A stretch of DNA of 64,000 nucleotides from Portibacter marinus (lineage in GTDB: Bacteria > Bacteroidota > Bacteroidia > Chitinophagales > Saprospiraceae): positions 102,124-166,123 of the forward strand of contig NZ_JAJNKB010000010.1 of NCBI RefSeq assembly GCF_021533195.1. The letters are read 5' to 3'. Made by a program: the position numbers and the translations under genes. The notes beneath the pieces are model-generated. The model ran no database searches. It had not been told where the DNA came from and worked only from the letters and a program-made list of their open reading frames with translations. Position 1 is the stretch's first letter. Every line of letters begins with the position of its first letter. Below, in pieces: positions 54,931-63,648 of the stretch.

Positions 54931-55058
54931 AAACTGTTATGTTGGTCTCAATTTCCCTTGTTTCATACATTGTAGATAAATACCTAACGATCATCTTTTC
55001 AATTTAATTCGAATTCCTCCCCCGTTTTTCGCGTTTTTTTGTCAAATTCAGGTCTAAA

Positions 55059-56177
55059 TTGGCAATCAATGTGACCGCACTATTTTTTATCTTCTCTGTT
55101 TCTATACTGCTGCAATTATCATACTGGATTTTTTTTTATGTCAATGTTACACCTGGGAAGCCCCAGAAAAGGCCGAAAGCAAATAAAAACTCTTCAGTTT
55201 CAATTGTCATATGCGCTAAAAATGAAAGTCATAATGTGCGCCAAAACTTTCCAGACTGGATCCTACAGCTAGGTGATAACGACGAGTTGGTAATCGTGGA
55301 TGATTTCTCTACGGATCAGACTTACGATTTAGCTAGATCCCTCTGTGAGTTGAACCAAACTCCATATTGCAAAGTCATCAAGGCTAGTGAAGACATACCT
55401 GGAAAAAAAAGAGCTTTAGCCGACGGAATCAATTCATCCTCTAAGAACTATATTTTAGTTACAGATGCAGATTGCCAACCAGGACCTTTGTGGAAATCAT
55501 CAATGACCGCAGAAATAGAAATGCCGACTGAAATATTACTCGGTTATGCTCCATTTCACAAAAAACCAGGTTTTCTCAACCTCTTTCAAAGATTTGAGTG
55601 TGTCTTAACGGCGCTTCAATACTATTCTTTGGCACATGTGGGTTTTCCTTACATGGGGGTTGGGCGCAATCTGCTATTTAAAAAATCCCTTTTTGATGAA
55701 TCTATTTATGACTTTAATGCTGAGAATTCTGACTATTTAGCGTCGGGTGATGACGATCTTCTGGTATCAGCATTAGCAAATGAAAAGAATACGAAAACCG
55801 TCCTCAATCCTGACAGCTTTGTCTATTCCGAAGCTAAAAAAGATTGGAGTTCTTATTTTAAACAAAAATCCAGACATATTACCTCATCTGTAAAGTACAA
55901 ACCGATCATCAAGCTTTTTTTGGCCATATTTTCTACTACGCAGATCGTCAGTAATTTACTTTTCATCCCATTAATATTTACGGAATATTGGAAGTTCGCA
56001 CTTGGTTTATACTTCTTGAAAAGTATTACTGCAACATTGACCTACTTAAAAGCTTCCCGAATCTTTCAGGAAAGAAACTTATTTTATTTCACACCCATCA
56101 TGGAGCTGAGCTTAACTTTGTATTATGTAATTTTATCCCTCAGTTATCCATTTAAGAAAAAAACAGATTGGAATTAA
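55059..56177 (+). CDS. Membrane GT2-family glycosyltransferase
   Basis: A 372-residue protein with one N-terminal hydrophobic segment (about 6-26), a GT-A catalytic domain (SIVICAKNESHNVRQN, LVIVDDFSTDQT, GKKRALADGI, LVTDADCQPG) and two or three C-terminal membrane segments. This layout is like polyisoprenyl or cell-wall glycosyltransferases of the BcsA/HAS-like GT2 type. The start is TTG 55059. It overlaps rsmG by 10 bases, so both are likely in one unit, although the functions are unrelated. Acceptor unknown. Confidence 0.82.
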   Translation: MAINVTALFFIFSVSILLQLSYWIFFYVNVTPGKPQKRPKANKNSSVSIVICAKNESHNVRQNFPDWILQLGDNDELVIVDDFSTDQTYDLARSLCELNQTPYCKVIKASEDIPGKKRALADGINSSSKNYILVTDADCQPGPLWKSSMTAEIEMPTEILLGYAPFHKKPGFLNLFQRFECVLTALQYYSLAHVGFPYMGVGRNLLFKKSLFDESIYDFNAENSDYLASGDDDLLVSALANEKNTKTVLNPDSFVYSEAKKDWSSYFKQKSRHITSSVKYKPIIKLFLAIFSTTQIVSNLLFIPLIFTEYWKFALGLYFLKSITATLTYLKASRIFQERNLFYFTPIMELSLTLYYVILSLSYPFKKKTDWN

Positions 56178-56791
56178 TCAACAAATATTTTCCTAAGCTC
56201 AGTGCGCTTCAACAGAAACAACTGGCTTCACTACCTGAACTCTACCGTGAATGGAACGAGCGGATTAATGTGATTTCTAGAAAAGATATGGACAACATTG
56301 TCTTACATCACATTCTCCACTCATTGTCAATAGCGAAATTCATTCGATTTCGAAAGGGGACCAACTGCCTGGATTTAGGAACAGGAGGAGGGCTGCCTGG
56401 TATTCCATTGGCCATAATGTTTCCTCAAACAGAATTCACTTTAGTGGATGGAACCAGCAAAAAGATTGCGGTTGCTTCCTCCATCATCGATGCTATAGGA
56501 CTACAAAACTGCCAGGCATTTCCTAAGAGAGCTGAAGAAATGAAAGCCAGATATGATTTTGTACTGGCTCGCGCAGTAACCAGACTGGATAAATTGATGA
56601 CATTCGTGCGACCATTGATTAGCAGTGAAATGAAAAATGCCATGCCCAATGGTTTGATTACTTTAAAAGGGGGTGATTTAGAAGAAGAGTTGAAAGAAGT
56701 GAAAGGCGCAAAGGAGCAAGTAGCTATTTATGATTACTTTCAAGAGGAGTTTTACAAGAACAAGTATATTGTGTATGTGCCAATGTATTAA
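56168..56791 (+). CDS. rsmG: 16S rRNA (guanine527-N7)-methyltransferase
   Basis: A 207-residue RsmG (GidB) protein. The motif CLDLGTGGGLPGIPLAI (67-83), LVDGTSKKIAV, RAEEM and the late LARAVTRLDKL and LITLKGGDLEEE segments are diagnostic. It makes m7G527 in 16S rRNA using SAM; loss of it gives low-level streptomycin resistance in other bacteria. Start TTG 56168 overlaps the upstream glycosyltransferase gene. Confidence 0.93.
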   Translation: MELINKYFPKLSALQQKQLASLPELYREWNERINVISRKDMDNIVLHHILHSLSIAKFIRFRKGTNCLDLGTGGGLPGIPLAIMFPQTEFTLVDGTSKKIAVASSIIDAIGLQNCQAFPKRAEEMKARYDFVLARAVTRLDKLMTFVRPLISSEMKNAMPNGLITLKGGDLEEELKEVKGAKEQVAIYDYFQEEFYKNKYIVYVPMY

Positions 56792-56795
56792 ATAA

Positions 56796-58124
56796 ATGGA
56801 GCTTTTAGACTACAGATTATTTCAAATAGGAAGTTATGAATTTCAAATTCATCAGCTAGTCTCCATAATTCTCATCACCATCTTTGGCATCACTGTTTTT
56901 AGATGGCTAAAGGTTTATCTCAATCCAAAAATTCGCGACTGGGAGACTGTAACGGATGCACAACGCAAAAAACTGATGCGCATCATCAGCATGTTCTTTA
57001 TTTTTCTTGGAACGCTTGCCGTTGTTTTCGTGTTGGGCCTCAACTTCAATATTAGTCCTACTACAGGAACGCCCATATACATATCATTTATTCTTGAAGC
57101 ACTGGCCATTATTCAGTTTGCAAGACTTCTGGACTGGATTGTTTCCAGCTATTTTATACACCGAAACTTTGTCCGCAGAGATGATGAAAAGGAAGCCCCT
57201 AAAGAAAGAGATACTGAAGGTATTGCTACCAGAACTGTTCAATTTTTAGTCTATATCATTGCACTTATTCTGATTATTAGAACACTTGATCTGGATTACG
57301 TGCTCACCACCGTACAATTGAAGGATGGCAATCCTTTTGATCTGAAGCTTTCTAATGTTTTTGGGGCCATAGCCATATTTTTAGTCGGACGTTTACTGAT
57401 TTGGATCATTACCCAATTGTTTTTATACGGATATTATAAGAGGAAAGGGATCGATATTGGTGCTCAATTTGCCGTGAATCAATTGATATCTTATGTGGGT
57501 TACTTTATCGCCATTTTGTTGGCTTTAGAGACTATGGGAATCAACATGACTTTAATTTGGGGTGGTGCTGCAGCTCTCTTGGTTGGAGTGGGATTGGGGT
57601 TACAACAAACTTTCAATGATTTCTTTTCGGGAATTGTGTTGTTGTTTGAAAGAACTGTTAAAGTTGGCGATATCGTCCACATGGATGGTTTAACCGGCAT
57701 GGTAAAGAAAATAGGGTTGCGCGCAAGCATTGTCGAGTCCAGAGATGCTGTTTCTGTTATCGTTCCCAATTCCAAGTTGGTCAATGAATCGATAGTCAAC
57801 TGGTCTCATTTATCTGACAATATTCGTTTTCACATTAGTGTGGGAGTGGCATATGGCTCCGATACCGAATTGGTAAAGAAGTTGCTTCTGCAAGCCGCAA
57901 AAGAGAATAAGCAAGTCTTAAAATTTCCGGCTCCTTTTGTCCGGTTTATGGAATTTGCGGATAGTTCCCTAAATTTTGATCTATACTACTTCTCGAAGCA
58001 GTTGTTGACGGAGCAGGATGTAAAGAGTAATCTAAGATTCAGAGTGGATGAGCTATTCCGGTCTAATAAGATCAAAATTCCATTTCCTCAATCAGAGATT
58101 TACGTACACAGACAAGGCGAGTAG
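56796..58124 (+). CDS. Mechanosensitive ion channel protein, MscS family
   Basis: A 442-residue protein with about five N-terminal membrane segments (to about residue 265), then the MscS pore helix region (LVGVGLGLQQTFNDFFSGIVLL) and the soluble beta/alpha domain (VKVGDIVHMDGLTGMV, VPNSKLVNESIVNWS). MscS channels release solutes under membrane tension. The extra N-terminal segments make it longer than E. coli MscS. It starts 4 bases after rsmG. Its 3' end is convergent with the M48 peptidase gene, with 15 bases between. Confidence 0.92.
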   Translation: MELLDYRLFQIGSYEFQIHQLVSIILITIFGITVFRWLKVYLNPKIRDWETVTDAQRKKLMRIISMFFIFLGTLAVVFVLGLNFNISPTTGTPIYISFILEALAIIQFARLLDWIVSSYFIHRNFVRRDDEKEAPKERDTEGIATRTVQFLVYIIALILIIRTLDLDYVLTTVQLKDGNPFDLKLSNVFGAIAIFLVGRLLIWIITQLFLYGYYKRKGIDIGAQFAVNQLISYVGYFIAILLALETMGINMTLIWGGAAALLVGVGLGLQQTFNDFFSGIVLLFERTVKVGDIVHMDGLTGMVKKIGLRASIVESRDAVSVIVPNSKLVNESIVNWSHLSDNIRFHISVGVAYGSDTELVKKLLLQAAKENKQVLKFPAPFVRFMEFADSSLNFDLYYFSKQLLTEQDVKSNLRFRVDELFRSNKIKIPFPQSEIYVHRQGE

Positions 58125-58139
58125 GACGTTTTAGTCCTG

Positions 58140-59609
58140 TTATCTGACAATCTTCACAGATGTACCTTGGCTAACCTGCTGATTAACTTCCATACCATTC
58201 AAAATTGCCAACTCTTCATATCTATTAGAAGGCATGTTATAAGACCTCATCACTTGAGCAAATGATGCTGTTTGTTTAGCCTGCACAATATCTATTCTCT
58301 CAGCTTGTACATTGAGTCTAGCTGGATCTGTCAACCTCTTGAAATTGGTCATGATGTAATCAAAAGTTTGCTCATATCTGTTGAAGTCTCCCTCTTGTGT
58401 CACACCGTGAAACACATAAATGGTATTATCATAATCTATCAATACTGTCTGCACCGCCAAGGTTTGAGATTGCCCATTTTGTCCCTGACTTACTTGTCTT
58501 GAAACCATACCGTATGCCGGAAAACCGCCAATGGTCATATTCTGATCTCTCACCACCTGCAAATTGAGGTTTTGAACGATTTCCTGCTGAGCGGCTTGAA
58601 TTGATTTTTGTGCAGAAAGCGTAAATATAGATAATGCTTTACCGTCTTTGGAAGCCATCTGTACCTGCGTAGGAGCATTAATCAATTGCCAGCCATTAGG
58701 GTACGGAAACTGAAATCTTAAATCAGGATGATAAAATACATTATTGTCAGTATACCCTTGTCTCGGATCTTCACCATAGACCATATTGTCGATCATTCGT
58801 AAATATTCCTCACGATTGACTTTCAGATTTGTTGCGCCATTTTCCTCCTGCCATTCCGTTGCCAGTTTATTGACCTTTTGATACCTTCTACCCGGATTTG
58901 GATGGGTAGACATAAATTCTGGTATTCGACCTGCCTCTGTATTCTCAGTCTTTCTCTCCAAAGTTCTAAAGAAATCAGCCATTTCATGGGCATCATAACC
59001 AATATATGAGGAGTAATTCACGCCCAAAATATCGGATTGAGATTCATTGGATCTGCTAAAGCTTAAAAATAAAAGGCCTAATCCCTGCTGTGCCTCCTCT
59101 GCAAATTGCCTGAATTCGGGAGAAATAATGAGCCCTCCGATAAAAAGAATCTGTCCCAATGTCTGTTTGGTATATTGTTCAGCCGAGTGCCGCGCCGTGA
59201 CATGTCCGATCTCATGACCCAGTACTCCGGCAAATTGTGCCTCATTATTAAAGTGAGCCATGATTCCTCTTGTGAAGTAGATATATCCACCTGGCAAAGC
59301 AAACGCATTGATCACTGGAGAATCCAAAATCTTAAATTCAAAATCTTCATCCGGTGTATGCGACCTCGCAACCATTTGCTGGCCTTTCTGCTTTATAAAG
59401 CTCTGTAACTGTTGATCTTCATAGAGCCCAAATTGAGATACGATCACGGGATCATTTTGCGCTCCAATTTGCTCCTCTTGCTCCGGAGTCATAAAGCTTA
59501 CTTGCTTCCGGCCTGTGACTGGATTTCTGATACATGCAGGTATAACAGTGATAATGCATAGAATAATGGAAGTGATGGAAAGTCTATTAATCATCTTTAT
59601 AATTATCAA
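58140..59609 (-). CDS. M48-family metalloprotease, probable lipoprotein
   Basis: A 489-residue protein. A signal peptide ends in a lipobox-like IPAC with Cys26; the start may be the second Met (59594). The zinc-binding HEIGH is at 132-136, with FNNEAQFAGVL before it and a SESQSD-type third ligand segment near 195-203, as in periplasmic BepA/LoiP-like M48 proteases that degrade misfolded outer-membrane proteins. The C-terminal part (about 430-489) resembles a LysM-type peptidoglycan-binding module, with ERIDIVQAKQTASF and YEELAILNGM. A quality-control protease role at the outer membrane is probable. Confidence 0.88.
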   Translation of the reverse strand: MIIIKMINRLSITSIILCIITVIPACIRNPVTGRKQVSFMTPEQEEQIGAQNDPVIVSQFGLYEDQQLQSFIKQKGQQMVARSHTPDEDFEFKILDSPVINAFALPGGYIYFTRGIMAHFNNEAQFAGVLGHEIGHVTARHSAEQYTKQTLGQILFIGGLIISPEFRQFAEEAQQGLGLLFLSFSRSNESQSDILGVNYSSYIGYDAHEMADFFRTLERKTENTEAGRIPEFMSTHPNPGRRYQKVNKLATEWQEENGATNLKVNREEYLRMIDNMVYGEDPRQGYTDNNVFYHPDLRFQFPYPNGWQLINAPTQVQMASKDGKALSIFTLSAQKSIQAAQQEIVQNLNLQVVRDQNMTIGGFPAYGMVSRQVSQGQNGQSQTLAVQTVLIDYDNTIYVFHGVTQEGDFNRYEQTFDYIMTNFKRLTDPARLNVQAERIDIVQAKQTASFAQVMRSYNMPSNRYEELAILNGMEVNQQVSQGTSVKIVR

Positions 59610-59642
59610 ATTTTACAACTTTGGTCTGTGAACTTGTAACTA

Positions 59643-60341
59643 CTAAAACAAAGTATTATTGCTGTCCGCTACAGGTTCAATAAGTGTCGGATCATTTTCT
59701 TTGACACTGTTGACCTTCGTTGAAACTCGATAGGCTTTCATGTTGTTCGGTGGATAGTCGATGACCAATTGAACAGCTTCTTTCCCAGATAATTCGGGGT
59801 CTAACCACATTTCCTCCTGTTCGGGAAGTAAGATTGCCGGCATCCTGTCATGAATTCCTTCCATGACTTCCGTAGGTGGTTTGGTAATCACAGAAAAGGT
59901 ATAAACTTCTTCTCCCTCAGGAGATTTCCATCGTTCCCATATACCTGCAACAGAAAATATCTCCTGGTCCTTTGTGACAATACGATAGGGTAATTTTTCT
60001 TTGCCAGATCTCTTCCATTCATAGAATCCATCCATTGGCACAAGACACCTCCTTGATTCAATGGCTTTTTTATAACTGTTCTTCTCCAGAATAGTCTCAA
60101 TTCGGGCGTTGATCATTTTATATGCTATCTTTTGATCTTTTGCCCAAAATGGTAAGAGACCCCATTTAAAAATATGAAAATGCTGAGGATCTTCTGATGT
60201 GACTACAGGCATATAATGAGTAGGGGCTACATTATAATTTGGCAACGGGTTGTATCGCTCCAATTCGTCACTATAGAATGTAGCGTGAAAACGTTCCTCT
60301 AGCTCTTTTTCAGATTTGGTTAATGAGGATCTACCACACAT
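59643..60341 (-). CDS. SOS response-associated protein YedK/HMCES family
   Basis: A 232-residue member of the SRAP family. Cys2 of MCGRSS is the catalytic residue that, after Met removal, forms a thiazolidine bond with abasic sites in single-stranded DNA. The other conserved residues are N78 and R80 in MINARIE, E108 in VPMDGFYEW and H164 in GIHDRMP. It protects abasic sites from strand breakage. Its ATG overlaps the stop of the upstream SPOR gene by one base, so the two are probably co-transcribed. No LexA-type box was recognised nearby. Confidence 0.92.
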   Translation of the reverse strand: MCGRSSLTKSEKELEERFHATFYSDELERYNPLPNYNVAPTHYMPVVTSEDPQHFHIFKWGLLPFWAKDQKIAYKMINARIETILEKNSYKKAIESRRCLVPMDGFYEWKRSGKEKLPYRIVTKDQEIFSVAGIWERWKSPEGEEVYTFSVITKPPTEVMEGIHDRMPAILLPEQEEMWLDPELSGKEAVQLVIDYPPNNMKAYRVSTKVNSVKENDPTLIEPVADSNNTLF

Positions 60342-60973
60342 TATTTCTTAGTATGTACATAACAATCTATTCCTTTCTGTTTCAGTGTGCTTGCTATTCT
60401 GCTGGCCTCATCATATGAGTTATATCTACCCGCAGTAATCGTATGGTACTTACTATCGTCAAACTTTACAACCTCAGCAGAACCGTACCCCAGATTTTTT
60501 AATTTATCCACCATCTTCGAAGCATTATCCTGAATTAAATAACTGCCGGCTACCACAAAATAATTTCCGCCAGAATTTGAAGTGGTGGAACTTGATGAAT
60601 TGGTGGAACGCTTAGGGGTAGTCGAATTTTTTTTGCTGGCAGCATTAATCTCGGCCTTTTCTGTCTCTGTTGCTTCAAAACTGAAGTCTTCTTTGGGATA
60701 ATCTACGACATCTTTTTCAGTAGCCTGAAACTCAGGATCCATTTCTGTGTTAGCAGGATACTCTACTTCAACCCCAGCTCTTGACGCCTCTTCAGTTGAT
60801 TCAAAATATTCATCATAAATTTCCTCATCCGAACTATAATCATCGTCATCCGAGTCCTCATAATAATCAGATTGATCCTTCTTACCTTTACACGATTCCA
60901 ATCCGAAAGAAGTGCCTAGAAAGATTGCAAGCAATAAAGTCAGGGTCAGAAAATATTTTATAGTACTATTCAT
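60341..60973 (-). CDS. SPOR-domain protein, probable lipoprotein
   Basis: A 210-residue exported protein: a hydrophobic signal segment (about 5-25) with a possible lipidation Cys28 in LESC, an acidic low-complexity spacer (DYYEDSDDDDYSSDEE, about 36-60, and a Ser/Thr/Asn-rich part about 110-135), and a C-terminal SPOR domain (about 135-210; YFVVAGSYLIQDNASKMV and ITAGRYNSYDEASRIA). SPOR domains bind denuded glycan strands of peptidoglycan at division sites. A role in cell division or envelope remodelling is likely. Confidence 0.87.
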   Translation of the reverse strand: MNSTIKYFLTLTLLLAIFLGTSFGLESCKGKKDQSDYYEDSDDDDYSSDEEIYDEYFESTEEASRAGVEVEYPANTEMDPEFQATEKDVVDYPKEDFSFEATETEKAEINAASKKNSTTPKRSTNSSSSTTSNSGGNYFVVAGSYLIQDNASKMVDKLKNLGYGSAEVVKFDDSKYHTITAGRYNSYDEASRIASTLKQKGIDCYVHTKK

Positions 60974-61059
60974 TGTTGTCTATTCTTGGGATAAAATTAC
61001 AAATATTTATAATATGTAATAACGCTGATAATCTATTTTTTATTAGACCCATCCATTAA

Positions 61060-61092
61060 AAAGACCGTTGCACTGATGTGTCAACAGTCTTT
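61060..61092. terminator. Hairpin terminator, likely bidirectional
   Basis: AAAGAC (61060-61065) pairs with GTCTTT (61087-61092), and GTTG (61067-61070) with CAAC (61082-61085), with one mismatch between the two stem parts and an 11-base loop. It lies in the gap after the minus-strand gene at 61225-62811; on that strand the stem ends in GTCTTTTT, which fits intrinsic termination. On the plus strand GTCTTTTG follows. Confidence 0.6.
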
Positions 61093-61224
61093 TGTTTATA
61101 AGTTAAACGCTGATTTACTGGCGTAAAACTGACTTCTTTAATCTGATAATAATACGAAAAGCTAACTTGTTATGTTATCAAATTAATGAACCAATCTTTA
61201 CGCACTTTTTTTATAAAAATAAAC

Positions 61225-62811
61225 TCAATCTTGACCTATGCTGGATAAACTTTCCTTTTTGATATCCAATTTGTGTAATATTAAATGAATCTTCTTTTCA
61301 TCTTCCCAAGAGCTTCCAAATACCATGATATCATCTCCATTTCTATAGGTATGTATAGTAGCAATATCCTGAGAAGGCTGAATGTTTTTAAGGTATCCGC
61401 TTTGACCATCATAGATGCCATAACTCGTGTAGACTCCATTCTCATAGCCTACTTTGGATTTGATCAATAGCTTGTTGTTGTTTAAGTACTCGAACGATAT
61501 AATATTCTTCTTACTGCCTATGTCTGTCAGCATATATGCGGTAGAAGTTTTAAGTAGCTCTCCCTTACTGCTGAAATGTAAAAACTGAAAATCAACTCCA
61601 TTTTCCGAGGCAATACACAAGATGTTTCCGTTTTCTAAACTGGTAGCATATTTATAATCAGTACTGGCTTCCGGCCTGTCTTCATATTTGTTTCTTAAGT
61701 CCTGTGCTACTTCAGTATAGGCTTTTTCTTTGAATCGAATCATTTGAGAGGATCCATTATCTACTTGATATGTATAATAGCCCTCTGAAACTTTATTCTT
61801 TTTGTTACCAGAAGTGTGTAAGTATACCATCTTTACATTATCCAGATCTAATACTTTATCCACCTTTTGATCTGCCATTTCTTTGGATTTGGGTTCGAAA
61901 GGCAGTATGATTTCCGTTTCACCCTCGTAGATACCCTTATGGTCAAAGAACAATATTTTTTGTGCCGATGTATTTTGATCTTCATTAGCTTTTCCTCCGG
62001 ACTCCAACATTGCAATATAGAACCCTGCCTCAGAGCCATCTTTTTTGTTGATTATCCCACTTGTATGGATGTCATATGCTTTTTCAAAGGTGATTTCTTC
62101 ATCTCTCAATACCTCCCCTTTCTTATCCAGGGCAACGAACCTATATTCTTTATGCTCATTAAACTTCAAGGATTTATCATCTATTTTCCTTCCGTGGGCC
62201 AGTAGTGTTAGGGGTAGGTCAATGTTTGCAGCTGCATATTGATGCATTAAAACCCAAGTACCATGTTCTGAGGTTGGATTAAAGTTATTAGTGTGGGATT
62301 TCTTAGAAACTTTACCTTTATCATAGTTTTCGGTCAGAAATTCATATTGACCATTCTTAAAGCTGATATGACTGATTTCGTGGTATTCATCATTATTACG
62401 AACTGATGAAATGATCGGATATTTGGAAATGATTTTATCCAAAGATGGATCATTCGATGTCCCTACCCTGTATTGTATCAACTTGGGTAGACCCCTTTTG
62501 TACATGGTGTAGGGAGTCGTCACTTCTTCTTTGATGGTAATGGAAAAAAGTGAATCCATATTACCATCTTCGTTTAAGTAGTAATGGTTGAACACGTGAT
62601 AATCCAGTGCTGGATTGATCACCTGCCCTCTAGTGGAAACCATGGTTCCTTGCTCCTTGGTTTTAAAAAGAAAATTGTAACCGTCATTTTCAGGTTCAAT
62701 GTATGGACCCTGGTCTATGGTGTCATAGAGATTAACGGTGGTTTCAAATTGGGCGATGGCTTGGCATAGGCTAAAAATTAGTAATAGTGCGATTTTGCAA
62801 ATTGTTTTCAT
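61225..62811 (-). CDS. Exported protein of unknown function
   Basis: The open frame runs to 62841, but ATG 62811 (MKTICKIALLLIFSLCQAIAQ) begins a clear signal peptide and is preferred, giving 528 residues. I do not recognise a family. The mature part is beta-rich with repeated short blade-like units (FLFKTKEQGTM, YRFVALDKKGEVL, KILFFDHKGIYE, QFLHFSSKGELL, SYGIYDGQSGYL), which suggests a beta-propeller or similar repeat fold. No sorting-type C-terminus is obvious, so a periplasmic or outer-membrane-associated location is the best guess. It stands alone, 85 bases or more from its neighbours, with a hairpin terminator downstream. Confidence 0.72.
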   Translation of the reverse strand: MKTICKIALLLIFSLCQAIAQFETTVNLYDTIDQGPYIEPENDGYNFLFKTKEQGTMVSTRGQVINPALDYHVFNHYYLNEDGNMDSLFSITIKEEVTTPYTMYKRGLPKLIQYRVGTSNDPSLDKIISKYPIISSVRNNDEYHEISHISFKNGQYEFLTENYDKGKVSKKSHTNNFNPTSEHGTWVLMHQYAAANIDLPLTLLAHGRKIDDKSLKFNEHKEYRFVALDKKGEVLRDEEITFEKAYDIHTSGIINKKDGSEAGFYIAMLESGGKANEDQNTSAQKILFFDHKGIYEGETEIILPFEPKSKEMADQKVDKVLDLDNVKMVYLHTSGNKKNKVSEGYYTYQVDNGSSQMIRFKEKAYTEVAQDLRNKYEDRPEASTDYKYATSLENGNILCIASENGVDFQFLHFSSKGELLKTSTAYMLTDIGSKKNIISFEYLNNNKLLIKSKVGYENGVYTSYGIYDGQSGYLKNIQPSQDIATIHTYRNGDDIMVFGSSWEDEKKIHLILHKLDIKKESLSSIGQD

Positions 62812-62925
62812 AATCAATAGTTTAAGCCCTGGAGAAAACACTCCTATAATGATTTAGAAACAACAGAAAAGCTTTCCCCTCATTAAACTTCCAACAAAGT
62901 CAAATACTTTACATAAATAGAACCT

Positions 62926-63648
62926 TTATGGGTCTGAAAATATGGTATCTCCCTTAATCAACCATGAAGTTCCGAATGCCCATAATGCAATAGATTCTAA
63001 CCAGAATATCGGTTTCGTTGCCGATTCAATCCATTCATTAAATACAAAAAAGATAACTCCGCTGGCCACAACACAAAACAAAATGATAATGGCACAGACC
63101 CTAAAAATGACATTTCTTTTCTTTTTTTGATCGGTTATCGGGCTGGAAGGGTCAGATCTGGTAAATAAGAACCAGGACATAAAAGCCAGAACCAATAAAA
63201 ATAATGCCGCAGCAATCAAATGAATGGTTTGGGTAAGCTCGTTGTCGTACAGGGCCACTCTATCGCAATTTTGAAACTGCTTCATCAAAGCATCCATACC
63301 ACTGTCGAAATTTTCTGTGAAGACTGTGCGTAATTCTTGATGTCCTTTGGTGGGAAATAGCGCTATAATCAATGCCAGAAAAGAAGCTATCCTACTCATA
63401 ATAAGGTCTATGGGATCAGGCCCTTTGTACGAAAAAAGGAAGAAAGCCAGACTGGCAAGAATGGCAACCAGGACATTTCTCATACCAGTGTGATAATAGT
63501 AACTGATAGAGTGAAAAATTTGATCGCATTCAAATAAAATAAAACTTCCCAACACCAATACTATTGGTAAAGCGATCCCCAGAATTCCGATACTCCTGCG
63601 AAGAACCTTATAGTTGATGACGTAGTTGTGGGGCTGGCGCTTATCCAT
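62926..63648 (-). CDS. Six-TM membrane protein of unknown function
   Basis: A 240-residue protein with about six membrane segments (for example LGIALPIVLVLGSFILF, VLVAILASLAFFLFSY, ASFLALIIALFP, LIAAALFLLVLAFMSWFLF, VCAIIILFCVVASGVIFFVF, FWLESIALWAFG). The pattern FECDQIFHSISYYYHTGMRNVL recalls small membrane proteins found in other Bacteroidota, but I cannot name a function. No enzyme motif was seen. It is on the same strand as the propeller-like gene, with 114 bases between. Confidence 0.75.
   Translation of the reverse strand: MDKRQPHNYVINYKVLRRSIGILGIALPIVLVLGSFILFECDQIFHSISYYYHTGMRNVLVAILASLAFFLFSYKGPDPIDLIMSRIASFLALIIALFPTKGHQELRTVFTENFDSGMDALMKQFQNCDRVALYDNELTQTIHLIAAALFLLVLAFMSWFLFTRSDPSSPITDQKKKRNVIFRVCAIIILFCVVASGVIFFVFNEWIESATKPIFWLESIALWAFGTSWLIKGDTIFSDP

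Noticed and set aside
58123..58138. AGGAC...GTCCT inverted repeat between convergent mscS and M48 genes
   Set aside because: A 5-base-pair stem without a T run is too weak to call a terminator.
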